A stretch of DNA of 64,000 nt from Lysinibacillus sp. FSL W8-0992 (GTDB taxonomy: Bacteria > Bacillota > Bacilli > Bacillales_A > Planococcaceae). Positions 8,886 to 17,603 of this stretch are shown piece after piece; within the stretch, counting starts at the first letter, position 1; each line of letters opens with the position of its first letter. The notes beneath the pieces are model-generated. The model did no database searches. It saw nothing but the letters and a program-made list of their open reading frames with translations, and had not been told where the DNA came from. The DNA lies in NCBI RefSeq assembly GCF_038008685.1, contig NZ_JBBOZQ010000001.1, positions 806,001-870,000 on the forward strand, written 5' to 3'. The position numbers and the translations under genes are program-made.

Positions 8886-9248
8886 TTATAGATTTCTCCC
8901 AACATATTGACCAAATAAAAAAAATTGGTAACCAATAATGTAGAAAATATAAATAATACCGATTCCACCAGTTAATCCAGTAAGGAACCGTCTACTATTA
9001 TTACTTGTCCATTTACCAAATAATTGACCTGTACCGTCTATAGCCATTGGTAAAATTAATAAAGCTATAATCCATAAATCAAATATGCCTAAAAGTATGA
9101 CTAATATTATGGATAAAAGATAACCTACTGCCATACCAGTGCATCTGGCACATAGAGGGAATTTCTTCCCTTTATAATGGAATGAACGGTCCGGTCTTTG
9201 ATGGCAAAAGAAAAAAACTCGCAATACAAAATTAAAAGTATTTGCCAA
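8886..9248 (-). CDS. DUF2085 membrane protein
   Basis: 120 residues. It carries the DUF2085 signature CHQRPDRSFHYKGKKFPLCA with a second cysteine pair CARC, then three hydrophobic segments. The conserved Cys/His set suggests metal or haem-type binding but no activity is established for the family. The start is TTG, supported by AAAGGGAG 8 nt upstream. It is the first gene of a two-gene unit with the zinc-ribbon paralogue B. Confidence 0.87.
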   Translation of the reverse strand: MANTFNFVLRVFFFCHQRPDRSFHYKGKKFPLCARCTGMAVGYLLSIILVILLGIFDLWIIALLILPMAIDGTGQLFGKWTSNNSRRFLTGLTGGIGIIYIFYIIGYQFFLFGQYVGRNL

Positions 9249-9490
9249 ATTTGTAAACTCCCTTTGTTATTCTAGCGTATAGTATATAACATAAATAGAA
9301 TTTTTGGAATATACTTCATAATTTAGATTTTAATATAAAAATTCAATAAATAGCGATAGTATGAGATTTTAGCTGCTTTTGAGTAATGTGCAGAAGTGCA
9401 TACAATAGGGGGCTTATAGAACTTTTTTGAGCTAGATGATTTACATTTGAATGCCTTGTAACTTGTTACGGAATAACTGAGGATTATGAG
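9249..9490. other. Spacer upstream of DUF2085
   Basis: A+T-rich spacer with the DUF2085 ribosome site at its left end and the MazG-like gene terminator just beyond its right end. I see no gene. Confidence 0.5.
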
Positions 9491-9530
9491 AAAAAACCCC
9501 TAATTCGTTAATATGACAACGAATTAGGGG
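9491..9530 (-). terminator. Intrinsic terminator of the MazG-like gene
   Basis: CCCCTAATTCGTT at 9497-9509 pairs perfectly with 9518-9530. On the minus strand the stem is followed by six Ts (9491-9496). Confidence 0.88.
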
Positions 9531-9551
9531 GGATGTTTAAAACTTTTAATA

Positions 9552-9866
9552 TTATTGATATCTTTTTATTAGTTTATCTTTATGGCTTATCATAATTTCA
9601 GTTAAATCAATTTCGTACTTATCAGCTAAAATAAATAAATTATCAAGAACATCGCCTAGTTCTTCTTTTAAATTCTCAATTTGTTGTTCTTTTGGTAGAG
9701 CTTTTTCATCTGGACGATCACGCCCAATTTCAATTGTTCGTATGGCCTTTGAAACTTCACCAACCTCTTCCGTTAAGAAATTGACACGAATAAAAGGGTT
9801 TAAGTCGTACCAGCTTCGCTTTTTGTAAAATTCAGTTATCCACTTTTGATATTCAAAAATATTCAA
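9552..9866 (-). CDS. MazG-like nucleotide pyrophosphohydrolase
   Basis: 104 residues, all-alpha MazG fold. The metal-binding acidic residues are visible as TEEVGEVSKAIR at about 31-42 and EELGDVLDNLF at about 67-77. Such enzymes hydrolyse (d)NTPs to NMP and pyrophosphate, often as house-cleaning enzymes in the cytoplasm. The start is TTG with AAGGAG 10 nt upstream. It is divergent from the LOG gene with only about 50 bp between, so their promoters overlap. Confidence 0.88.
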   Translation of the reverse strand: MNIFEYQKWITEFYKKRSWYDLNPFIRVNFLTEEVGEVSKAIRTIEIGRDRPDEKALPKEQQIENLKEELGDVLDNLFILADKYEIDLTEIMISHKDKLIKRYQ

Positions 9867-9918
9867 TGAAAATCACTCCTTATACTTCTATAATGATAGC
9901 ATAAAGGAGGAATCGAAT

Positions 9919-10479
9919 TTGAATATTTCAGTTTATTGCGGTGCAAGTCTAGGTAACAATGATTTATACGAAGAGGCAGCAAAAGCACTTGGTAAATGGA
10001 TTGCCGAAAATGGACATACTCTAGTATATGGCGGAGGAAAAGCTGGTCTAATGGGTGTCATTGCAGATGAAGTTTTATTACATAACGGTAAAGTAATCGG
10101 CATTATTCCGACATTTTTAGTTGATCGAGAGCTAAGTCATCCTAATTTAACTCGTTTAGAAGTTGTGCAGTCCATGTCTGAACGAAAAAATAAGATGATT
10201 GATTTAGGGAACTGCTATATTGCACTGCCTGGGGGACCTGGAACATTAGAAGAAATTTCAGAGGTAATTTCATGGGCAAGAATTGGACAACACCAAAATC
10301 CATGTGTTTTATTCAATGTAGGTGGCTATTATGATAAATTAAAAGAATTTTATGATGATATGGTAACAAACGGTTTTTTAACTGAAGCAGATAAAAAGGC
10401 AATGTTATTTTCCAACTCATTTATCGAAATCGAACAATTTATTGCAAAATATACACCACCATTGGTACGAACATATTAA
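9919..10479 (+). CDS. LOG family protein (TIGR00730; YvdD-like)
   Basis: 186 residues, Rossmann-type fold. It shows the family motifs GGGKAGLMGV (about 39-48) and PGGPGTLEE (about 107-115, the PGGxGTxxE motif). Family members cleave cytokinin-type nucleoside monophosphates into free base and ribose 5-phosphate; in bacteria the usual substrate may be AMP or another NMP. The start is TTG with AAAGGAGG 8 nt upstream. Confidence 0.92.
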   Translation: MNISVYCGASLGNNDLYEEAAKALGKWIAENGHTLVYGGGKAGLMGVIADEVLLHNGKVIGIIPTFLVDRELSHPNLTRLEVVQSMSERKNKMIDLGNCYIALPGGPGTLEEISEVISWARIGQHQNPCVLFNVGGYYDKLKEFYDDMVTNGFLTEADKKAMLFSNSFIEIEQFIAKYTPPLVRTY

Positions 10480-10540
10480 TTTTAGATAACAGTTACTGAT
10501 ATACTTAATGTTATCTTGTGAAACAGGAATGGGGATTTAT

Positions 10541-11068
10541 ATGGAAAAAAGACGTAATGTTATTTTGTATATAGGTACTTCTATTGATGGTTTTATTGCA
10601 AATGATGATGGTACATTAGAGTGGTTGGAGTCTACGGAAGTAGAAGGCGATTCGGGTTACAATTCCCTTCTAAATAAAATTGATACGGTTGTGATGGGTA
10701 AGGGAACATATGATACCATTCGAGGATTTGACATGGACTATCCTTATAGTGATTATAAAAACTATGTGTTTTCTAAATCTGTCAGCGGTTCAGATGAATA
10801 TGCTTCATTTATTAATGAAGATGTTGAAGCTTTCATTAACAATTTAAAGCAACAGCCTGGTAAAGATATATGGCTAATTGGTGGGGGGAATTTAGCACGT
10901 GAATTTTTTAAAGAAAATTTAATTGATGAATTCCAACTAGCCATTGCTCCAATTATTTTAGGTAAGGGAATCTCTCTTTATAACGGAGATGATATTACCC
11001 AAAAATATAATTTAAGCAAAGTTGAAAAGTTAGGTCAACTTGCGATGCTTCATTATAAAAAAATTTAA
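10541..11068 (+). CDS. Dihydrofolate reductase family protein (RibD C-terminal domain)
   Basis: 175 residues from the ATG preceded by a GGGG ribosome site; an in-frame ATG 33 bp earlier lacks one. The sequence shows the DHFR/RibD fold: ILYIGTSIDGFIANDDG at the N-terminus, VVMGKGTYDTI, and the nucleotide-binding IWLIGGGNLAREF. It is probably an NADPH-dependent reductase of a pteridine- or pyrimidine-like substrate; it resembles B. subtilis YwjB/YyaP-type proteins rather than folA. It lies 60 bp after LOG and could be co-transcribed. Confidence 0.87.
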   Translation: MEKRRNVILYIGTSIDGFIANDDGTLEWLESTEVEGDSGYNSLLNKIDTVVMGKGTYDTIRGFDMDYPYSDYKNYVFSKSVSGSDEYASFINEDVEAFINNLKQQPGKDIWLIGGGNLAREFFKENLIDEFQLAIAPIILGKGISLYNGDDITQKYNLSKVEKLGQLAMLHYKKI

Positions 11069-11080
11069 TAAGTTACAAAC

Positions 11081-11116
11081 AAACTCGCCAATATCTGTGG
11101 CGAGTTTTACTTTTTT
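11081..11116 (+). terminator. Intrinsic terminator after the DHFR-family gene
   Basis: AAACTCGCCA at 11081-11090 pairs with TGGCGAGTTT at 11098-11107, followed by TACTTTTTT. Confidence 0.85.
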
Positions 11117-11242
11117 ATAAGCATCTTACAACGAATAAGTTTTTTTTCTCGAATTTATATTTTGTTTATATTTGCGATATATGCAGTTTAGAACTGGACT
11201 TCATAATTAAGCATAAGCAAATGAAAAGGGAGAGAATAAAAT

Positions 11243-12205
11243 ATGAACAACAAATTAAAATTCGCAACACTCGCTATTTTTAGTTCAGTCACAATATTAA
11301 CGGCATGTACAGATTCAGGGAAAACTGAGGCAGACAATTCAGTCGTGCAAAATGAACAGGCGGAGGCCAATCAAGCTGAGCAGCAACTGACAAAGGGCCA
11401 AACATTAGCGAATATTTTAAGCAGTACAAATTGGCAAGGTACGCGTGTTTACGACAAAGATAACAATGATTTAACTGAGGAGAATGCTGGATTTATCGGT
11501 TTAGCAAAATACGATTCTGAAACAGGTCGATATGAATTTTTTGACGCGAAAACAGGGGAGACTCGTGGTGATGAGGGTACATTCTTTATGACGAATGACG
11601 GTATGAAGCGTATTTTAATTTCTGATACGATGAAATATCAAGCAGTTGTTGAAATAACTACATTAGATGAAGAAGTCTTTACTTACAAACGTATGGGGAA
11701 AGATATGAACGGTAATGATATAGAAGTGTTTGTGGAGCATATACCATATGAAAATGATTTAGCCTTCACTAACGAAGACAAAACGTTAACAACTTCTACA
11801 GGAGATATTAATACTAGTGTAGATGGAGATGAAATCCTAGGTAAAACATTATGGCATGGAACAAAGGTACTTGATGAAAAAGGTAATGATGTCTCAGAGT
11901 TTAATGGGAATTTTTTAAGTGTCGCAAAGTTTGAAGAGGACACAAATAAATATGAATTCTTTAATAGAGAAACAGGAGAAAGTCGCGGAGATTATGGTTA
12001 CTTTGATGTCATTCATGACAATAAAATTCGCGCACATGTATCAATAGGCGATAATAAATATGGTGCAGCATTGGAACTTACGGAATTAAATGATGATAAG
12101 TTTACTTATAAGCGTGTAGGTAAGGATGCAGATGGCAATGATATCACAATCTTCGTAGAGCATGAGCCGTATAAGGGAGATTTAAAACCAACATTTAGTT
12201 TTTAA
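11243..12205 (+). CDS. Lipoprotein with two tandem DUF4822 domains
   Basis: 320 residues. A lipoprotein signal with lipobox LTAC (Cys about 21) is followed by a charged linker. Two homologous units, at about 50-170 and 195-315, each contain a WxGTxVxDxxxND start, a KYEFF or RYEFF-type core, GESRGD or GETRGD, FTYKRxGKDxxGNDI and VEHxPY. This matches the DUF4822 family, whose function is unknown. It should be anchored outside the membrane. It is followed after 69 bp by a histidine kinase, so it may be part of, or sensed by, that system. Confidence 0.9.
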   Translation: MNNKLKFATLAIFSSVTILTACTDSGKTEADNSVVQNEQAEANQAEQQLTKGQTLANILSSTNWQGTRVYDKDNNDLTEENAGFIGLAKYDSETGRYEFFDAKTGETRGDEGTFFMTNDGMKRILISDTMKYQAVVEITTLDEEVFTYKRMGKDMNGNDIEVFVEHIPYENDLAFTNEDKTLTTSTGDINTSVDGDEILGKTLWHGTKVLDEKGNDVSEFNGNFLSVAKFEEDTNKYEFFNRETGESRGDYGYFDVIHDNKIRAHVSIGDNKYGAALELTELNDDKFTYKRVGKDADGNDITIFVEHEPYKGDLKPTFSF

Positions 12206-12274
12206 AATTACCACAAAGTCCATCACTTGAAAAAGTAAGGAATCTCCTTTATAAATTGAGGAAAGGAGATCAAT

Positions 12275-13726
12275 ATGACAATCAAGAATAGATTTTTAAC
12301 TTCTTATATCGGCGGTATTGTAATTGCAAGTGTCTCTATTCTATCAATTTTATGTATTGTTTTTTATGTGACAACAGGGTCTGTTCCGACACCTAAAACA
12401 TTGTATCAAACTTTTACAAAGCAACGCTCTTTGAGCCCGGAAGAGGAGCTTGCTTATGTAAAGCTACGTAATATTGCCAAAGAGGATCCAGACAGGCTAT
12501 TAGTGCAAGATATGCAAAAAAGTTTTCAACAGATTGAGAACAGGTCACTTGGAGTTGTCATTCGTCATGAAGAGGAAATTGTTTATTATTCGCAGGGATT
12601 AGTAGAACGGTCACTTGTCGTGCATTTTCCAACTTTCAATACGAATAATATTGAAACGAAGGGCACAATAGATAATGCAGGGGGACTGTACCGTTATATT
12701 AAGTTCGACTTTTATTATAGCGACAAATCTAAGGGTAGTGTCTTAGTGCTGAAAAAAGAAAACAGCTTTTTAGATTTTCTTACTAAATGGGGAATTATTA
12801 TTATTTTCATAATCCTTTTAGTATCGTTTGCCGCAATGCTATTTTTAAATCAATTTTTACACAAGACAATTATTAAACCTCTAGAAAATTTAGGACAGAC
12901 TATGTCCGAAATACGAGAGGGCGATTTAATGATAGAGGCAACGACATTACCTGCTAATACAGCAAGGGAAGTACAAGAGCTGACAGCTAATTTTGAGAGT
13001 ATGCGATCAGCACTGTTAGATTCTATTCAGGAGCAACGAAGCCTTGAAAAAAACCGTAAAGATCTAATCGCAAGTATTTCTCATGATTTAAAAACACCAA
13101 TTACAACGATTATTGGATATGTGGAAGGTTTACAGGAGGGAGTTGCCGAAACGCCTGAAAAGCGGGAAAAGTATTTGAAGACCATCCACTCTAAATCACT
13201 TGCATTGAACAGATTAATTGAAGAACTTTTTCTTTACTCTAAGTTTGATGCAGAGGCAGTTCAGCTTCATTTTGAGCGTATACAGATCGGCAAGTTCCTT
13301 ACACATATAGTGGAGGAGTTTCAATTATACAATCGAGATGTACAGCTGGTATTGAATGTAGTGGAGGATGTCTATGTTCATATTGATCGTATGCAGATGA
13401 ATCGGGCAATCTCTAATTTAATTGAAAATAGTATGAAGTTTAAAAAGCCAAATGAACCTTTATGTATGATTTTAGAAGTAGTAGTAGTTGAGCAGCTTGT
13501 TGAAATTGTTATAAAGGATAACGGACAAGGAATTTCGGAGCTCCAACTCCCATATGTATTCGATCATTTTTATCGTGGTGAGGAAGCGCGTACGTCGACG
13601 ACAGGTGGTAGCGGCCTGGGGCTTGCAATTGTGAAGCAAATCGTTGAAAAGCATAATGGACAAGTAAAAATTCAAAGTAAGCTACATTTTGGTACAACGG
13701 TGACAATAATCTTGGAAAAGGCTTAA
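12275..13726 (+). CDS. OmpR-type sensor histidine kinase
   Basis: 483 residues. The first membrane helix is at about 11-33, an extracytoplasmic loop of about 135 residues follows, and the second helix is at about 170-192. Then HAMP, HisKA with His270 (SISHDLKTP), and HATPase_c with the N box NLIENSMKF, G1 KDNGQGIS and G2 GGSGLGLAIV. It phosphorylates the response regulator encoded 18 bp downstream. AAAGGAG precedes ATG. The signal is unknown; the DUF4822 and ankyrin lipoproteins on either side are the best candidates for partners. Confidence 0.95.
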   Translation: MTIKNRFLTSYIGGIVIASVSILSILCIVFYVTTGSVPTPKTLYQTFTKQRSLSPEEELAYVKLRNIAKEDPDRLLVQDMQKSFQQIENRSLGVVIRHEEEIVYYSQGLVERSLVVHFPTFNTNNIETKGTIDNAGGLYRYIKFDFYYSDKSKGSVLVLKKENSFLDFLTKWGIIIIFIILLVSFAAMLFLNQFLHKTIIKPLENLGQTMSEIREGDLMIEATTLPANTAREVQELTANFESMRSALLDSIQEQRSLEKNRKDLIASISHDLKTPITTIIGYVEGLQEGVAETPEKREKYLKTIHSKSLALNRLIEELFLYSKFDAEAVQLHFERIQIGKFLTHIVEEFQLYNRDVQLVLNVVEDVYVHIDRMQMNRAISNLIENSMKFKKPNEPLCMILEVVVVEQLVEIVIKDNGQGISELQLPYVFDHFYRGEEARTSTTGGSGLGLAIVKQIVEKHNGQVKIQSKLHFGTTVTIILEKA

Positions 13727-13744
13727 AGGAAGTGTCAATGACTG

Positions 13745-14437
13745 ATGCCATCACGAATATTAATCATTGAAGATGATATTAGCATTGCAGAATTACAAAG
13801 AGATTATTTAGAAATTCATGATATAGAGGCAGAAATCATAACGGACGGTTCTGAAGGATTGAGTCGAGCATTAAATGAGCCTTTTGATTTAATTGTCGTT
13901 GATTTAATGCTCCCTTCAATGAACGGTTTTGAAATTTGTCGACGTATTCGTGAAAAGAAAAATATTCCGCTTATAATTGTTTCTGCAAAAAAAGAGGATA
14001 TTGATAAGATAAGAGGACTTGGCTTAGGTGCGGATGATTATATAACAAAGCCATTTAGTCCGAGTGAGTTCGTCGCTCGTGTACAAGCGCATAGTAAACG
14101 TTACAAGCAGCTGACAGGTACTGAACAAACAAAGGATTATTTAGAGATGAATAATATTATTGTTGATAAAGCCGCACGCAAAGTATTTGTTTTAGGTCAG
14201 GAAGTTATTTTTACAACAAAGGAATTTGACCTGCTCGTCTTTTTTATGGAGCATCCAAATCGTGTTTGGACAAAGGAGCAACTTTTCCGTCAACTATGGT
14301 ATATGGATGACTTAGATGGCGATGTTTTTACAGTTGTTGTTCATGTAGGTCGCATACGAGATAAATTAAAAAAGGGAAAACTATCAGAGCTGCCAATCGA
14401 GACAATTTGGGGCAGTGGATATCGCTTTAATGACTGA
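13745..14437 (+). CDS. OmpR-family response regulator
   Basis: 230 residues. The receiver domain has the acidic pocket at 10-11 (IIEDD), phospho-acceptor Asp53 (VVDLMLP), and Lys in ITKPFSP. A winged-helix DNA-binding domain follows from about 135, with TTKEFDLLVFFMEHPNRVWTKEQL. It is paired with the kinase just upstream. An earlier ATG overlapping the kinase end is out of frame, so ATG at 13745 was used, with AAAGGA about 13 nt upstream. Confidence 0.95.
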   Translation: MPSRILIIEDDISIAELQRDYLEIHDIEAEIITDGSEGLSRALNEPFDLIVVDLMLPSMNGFEICRRIREKKNIPLIIVSAKKEDIDKIRGLGLGADDYITKPFSPSEFVARVQAHSKRYKQLTGTEQTKDYLEMNNIIVDKAARKVFVLGQEVIFTTKEFDLLVFFMEHPNRVWTKEQLFRQLWYMDDLDGDVFTVVVHVGRIRDKLKKGKLSELPIETIWGSGYRFND

Positions 14438-14465
14438 AAATCTCCTTGTGAAAGGAAGGTTTTAC

Positions 14466-15140
14466 ATGAAATATTTTATAAGCATTGTAGTAAGCGCATT
14501 ATTCATACTCACAGGGTGTAATGACAAGGGGGAGGAAAAGCATATGAAGCCACAATCAGGTGATCTTATTCAAGCAGTTGAAAAAAATGATGTAGAAAAG
14601 GTGCTAGAAATTATACAGGATTCATCATATCCACTTAATGAAACAAATAATAAAGGGGAAACGCCTTTATTAATTGCTACACATGAAAATTATATTGAAG
14701 TTGCAAAGCGATTAATTGATGCGGGTGCTGATATTAATCAACAAGATCATATTCAGGATAGCGCCTATTTATATGCAGGCGCACAAGGAAAAACAGAGAT
14801 TTTAAAGTATATGTTGGAGCATGCGGAACCAAATCAAAAAATTGTGAATCGCTATGGTGGCAATGCCTTAATACCTGCAGCTGAAAAAGGGCATTTAAAC
14901 AATGTGAAGCTACTATTAGAAGATGGTAAAGTAGATATCGATCATCAAAATAAATTTGGCTATACGGCATTAATTGAAGCGGTAGCATTAACGGACGGTT
15001 CAGTAGTGTATCAGCAAATTGTACAAGAATTATTAGCCTACAATGCCAATAAAGAACTTCGTGATAATTCGGGTAAGACTGCGCTTGATTATGCTAAAGA
15101 GATGGGTTATTCAAAAATGATAGAAATGTTAGAAGATTAG
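14466..15140 (+). CDS. Ankyrin-repeat lipoprotein
   Basis: 224 residues from the ATG that follows GAAAGGAAGG; an in-frame start 51 bp earlier overlaps the regulator gene and has no ribosome site. It has a lipobox LTGC (Cys about 18) and then about five ankyrin repeats with GETPLLIATHENYIEVAKRL and GYTALIEAV-type consensus. It should be a membrane-anchored protein on the outer face that binds other proteins. It is the last gene of the DUF4822-kinase-regulator cluster. Confidence 0.88.
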   Translation: MKYFISIVVSALFILTGCNDKGEEKHMKPQSGDLIQAVEKNDVEKVLEIIQDSSYPLNETNNKGETPLLIATHENYIEVAKRLIDAGADINQQDHIQDSAYLYAGAQGKTEILKYMLEHAEPNQKIVNRYGGNALIPAAEKGHLNNVKLLLEDGKVDIDHQNKFGYTALIEAVALTDGSVVYQQIVQELLAYNANKELRDNSGKTALDYAKEMGYSKMIEMLED

Positions 15141-15172
15141 TAGGAAGATGAATATAATGTGTTAAAAAGGAG

Positions 15173-15213
15173 CACCTAGAGCGTTGTTGATATGACAATG
15201 TTTTAGGTGTTTT
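15173..15213 (+). terminator. Terminator after the ankyrin lipoprotein gene
   Basis: CACCTAGAGCGTTGT (15173-15187) pairs with ACAATGTTTTAGGTG (15195-15209), using some G-U pairs, and is followed by TTTTT. Confidence 0.75.
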
Positions 15214-15219
15214 TAATTG

Positions 15220-15246
15220 TGCGAAAATTGTTTGAGTGACTGGCAC
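15220..15246 (-). repeat. 27-bp interspersed repeat, copy 1
   Basis: Read on the minus strand: GTGCCAGTCAC, then TCAAACAATTTT. It matches the three other copies at 43622, 47842 and 57772 at most positions. It is intergenic. Confidence 0.75.
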
Positions 15247-15770
15247 ACTTTTCTGCAACTAATTTTAGCTCCTGTAAGTATTGTAAAAAATAGAACCACC
15301 TAAAGTGTTGGGCAAAGACAACGCTTTAAGTGGTTTTTTTGAAAGGTAATATTTTAAAAATATAAGGATAAAAAACTTGTATTTTGATGGCTCATAAGTT
15401 ACACGGGAGCCAGTGTAAACGGGCTTGTAGCATGGTGTATGCGTAAGTTCAACAAATATAGGGCTTATTTTTGGAGTAAAATAACAAAGTTCATATATTT
15501 GACACATTATAAATAACGAGTTACTATTGCGAAGGTTGTTTATTATTAAACTAAATTACGTATGTAAAGAACTAGGAGGAAAATAGGAACAAAAATAGGC
15601 AGTATTCATTAAAGAAATTTTTAATATATCAATATAATAAATTCTATTTAATTAATAGCATATTAATATTTACTTTTTTCTCAAACTGTAACCAAGCCAT
15701 AAACAGTTATTAAAAATGGAATGATATTTAATATAAAAAATAAAATCAACATGCGAATCGGGGACAACAT
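15247..15770. other. Non-coding spacer before the MFS gene
   Basis: Apart from the hairpin at 15294-15340 and a short TTACAC/GTGTAA dyad near 15399-15418, I see no gene, RNA family or clear promoter in this stretch of about 520 bp. Confidence 0.45.
15294..15340 (+). terminator. Second terminator-like hairpin in the 15.2-kb spacer
   Basis: AACCACCTAAAGTGTTG (15294-15310) pairs with CAACGCTTTAAGTGGTT (15319-15335), followed by a run of Ts to 15340. Its sequence resembles that of the hairpin at 15173, so the two may be related. Confidence 0.75.
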
Positions 15771-17036
15771 ATGAGTCAGTCAAAGAAAAAAATCCACTAC
15801 GCTTGGTGGGTATTGTTAGGTTTAGTTGTAATGGTTGGAGCTGCAAAAGGAGGCATTGCGACTACAGGTGGTCTATTTTTAACTCCAGTTACAGAAGATT
15901 TGGGTATTGGAATGGGAAGTTTAACATTGTACTTTAGCATAGCATCAATTGTCACAATGCTATCTTTACCAGTTGCAGGTAAGATGATAGCCAAATATAA
16001 TATTAGAATTCTTTTAGTGGTAGCTGTTACGTTGGAGGCAGGAGCCTATGCAATGTTTGGATTCGTGAACTCTGTATGGGGTTGGTATCTGTTTGCTATT
16101 CCAATGGCAATGGGATCTGTAATCGTAACACAATTAGCAGGACCTGTGCTTATTAACAATTGGTTTAAAAAGCACAAGGGCTTAGCCTTAGGTATTATGG
16201 TTGGAGCTGGTGGTTTAATAGGTGCTTTCCTTCAACCAGTAGCGGGTAACTTAATTGCTAGTGCAGGTTGGAGAAATACGTATATTTTCTTAGGTGTCGG
16301 CGTAATGGCGATTGTTATTCCTATTGTGTTATTAACGATTAGAAAAGCCCCACAACAAATAGGGTTACAGCCATATGGTATGGAAGAAGTGAAGGAAGAT
16401 ACAACGGTTAATGCTCAAACGGCAACAAATGGTGGTGTCGCTGCTACTATAGCGAAAAAATCCAGTGCCTTTTATTTTTTAGTATTTTTCTTTTTCTGTG
16501 AAACATCAGTAGCTGCTTTTAACCAACATGTTGCACCATTCGCAATGGGATTGGGCTATGATGTTAAGTTTGCAGGTAATGCTATGGGTTCATGGTCTGT
16601 AGGCGTTGTTATTGGAGCGTTATTTTTCGGCTTCCTCAGTGATAAAATAGGCGTGAAAAATACAGCAATTACCGCTATGCTTTTAGGATTAGTGCCAGTA
16701 GGAATGCTTTTATTAGTACCAGAAAATCCGATGATATTTAAATTAGCTACTGGTCTATATGGATTCGTTGTTGCATCTCTTGGAACACTAGGGCCTCTTT
16801 TAACAACAGCTCTATTTGGTAATAAAGAGTTCAGTCAAATTTATGGACTTGCTATAACAGGATTAGCAGTTGCAGGTATTGTTGCTTTACCTATTTATGG
16901 CTTTATCTTTGAATTTACAGGTAGTTATACTTATGTTCTTTATACTATTTTTATCATGTTGCTTTTAAATGTGGGAGCTATTATCTTAGCATTTAAAGGT
17001 AAAAAGAAATTAGAAAAAGCTGGGCATTGGAATTAA
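15771..17036 (+). CDS. Major facilitator superfamily transporter
   Basis: 421 residues with about 12 hydrophobic helices, and a central loop of about 30 polar residues near 200-230. The N-terminus (KKKIHYAWWVLLGLVVMVGAAKGG) and WRNTYIFLGVG match MFS permeases of the OFA/YbfB-like type. Substrate unknown; a carboxylate is possible. GGGGA precedes ATG. The gene is monocistronic between terminators. Confidence 0.88.
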   Translation: MSQSKKKIHYAWWVLLGLVVMVGAAKGGIATTGGLFLTPVTEDLGIGMGSLTLYFSIASIVTMLSLPVAGKMIAKYNIRILLVVAVTLEAGAYAMFGFVNSVWGWYLFAIPMAMGSVIVTQLAGPVLINNWFKKHKGLALGIMVGAGGLIGAFLQPVAGNLIASAGWRNTYIFLGVGVMAIVIPIVLLTIRKAPQQIGLQPYGMEEVKEDTTVNAQTATNGGVAATIAKKSSAFYFLVFFFFCETSVAAFNQHVAPFAMGLGYDVKFAGNAMGSWSVGVVIGALFFGFLSDKIGVKNTAITAMLLGLVPVGMLLLVPENPMIFKLATGLYGFVVASLGTLGPLLTTALFGNKEFSQIYGLAITGLAVAGIVALPIYGFIFEFTGSYTYVLYTIFIMLLLNVGAIILAFKGKKKLEKAGHWN

Positions 17037-17118
17037 TTTTGAAAAAAGTATTTTATGTTTAAGCCATACTGTGATTATCTAAGTCATAATACTCGATGAT
17101 GCAAATACAGGCGACATG

Positions 17119-17166
17119 CCCCTAAATCGTTAGACATTAAATCTAACAATTTAGGGGTATTTTTAT
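17119..17166 (+). terminator. Terminator after the MFS gene
   Basis: CCCCTAAATCGTTAGA (17119-17134) pairs with TCTAACAATTTAGGGG (17142-17157), then TATTTTTATTT. Confidence 0.85.
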
Positions 17167-17199
17167 TTGTGCCTATTTATATAAAGGTATTAGAAAGTT

Positions 17200-17517
17200 T
17201 TAAAATTCAAAATCCATAGGGTCTATTTTATATTGATACTCCTCTAAGCTGAGTGTAAGGACTTGTGTGACAATAACCCCTTCACCTTCTAATAATGCTT
17301 TTTGGTGCGCCGCATTTTTAATAGTGATTTCTCCCTTGATATTTACAATACGATGCCAAGGGAGATTATACTTTTCACTCATTGTATGAAGTATTCTTAC
17401 AACCTGTCTGGCTCCTCTAGGACTGCCCGCACATGCTGCAACTTGGCTATAGGTCATTACTTTACCAGTCGGTATATTTTTTATTACAGTTATCGCATTT
17501 TTAGTAAATGGTTGCAT
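17200..17517 (-). CDS. Alkyltransferase-like (ATL) DNA repair protein
   Basis: 105 residues from the ATG that follows AAAAAGGAG; an ATG 39 bp further upstream lacks a ribosome site. It has the MGMT C-terminal domain: PTGKVMTYSQVA, GSPRGARQVV and the active-site region LPWHRIV. The cysteine acceptor of true O6-alkylguanine transferases (PCHR) is Trp here (PWHR), which marks the non-enzymatic ATL class. ATLs bind O6-alkylguanine lesions, flip the base and recruit nucleotide excision repair. Confidence 0.92.
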   Translation of the reverse strand: MQPFTKNAITVIKNIPTGKVMTYSQVAACAGSPRGARQVVRILHTMSEKYNLPWHRIVNIKGEITIKNAAHQKALLEGEGVIVTQVLTLSLEEYQYKIDPMDFEF

Positions 17518-17603
17518 ATGTTTCGGCTCCTTTTTGACATAGGTAGTAGTATGCATTGTAGGATAAAAAAATTAGTCGTACGACAAATGATATTGCTTCG
17601 ACA

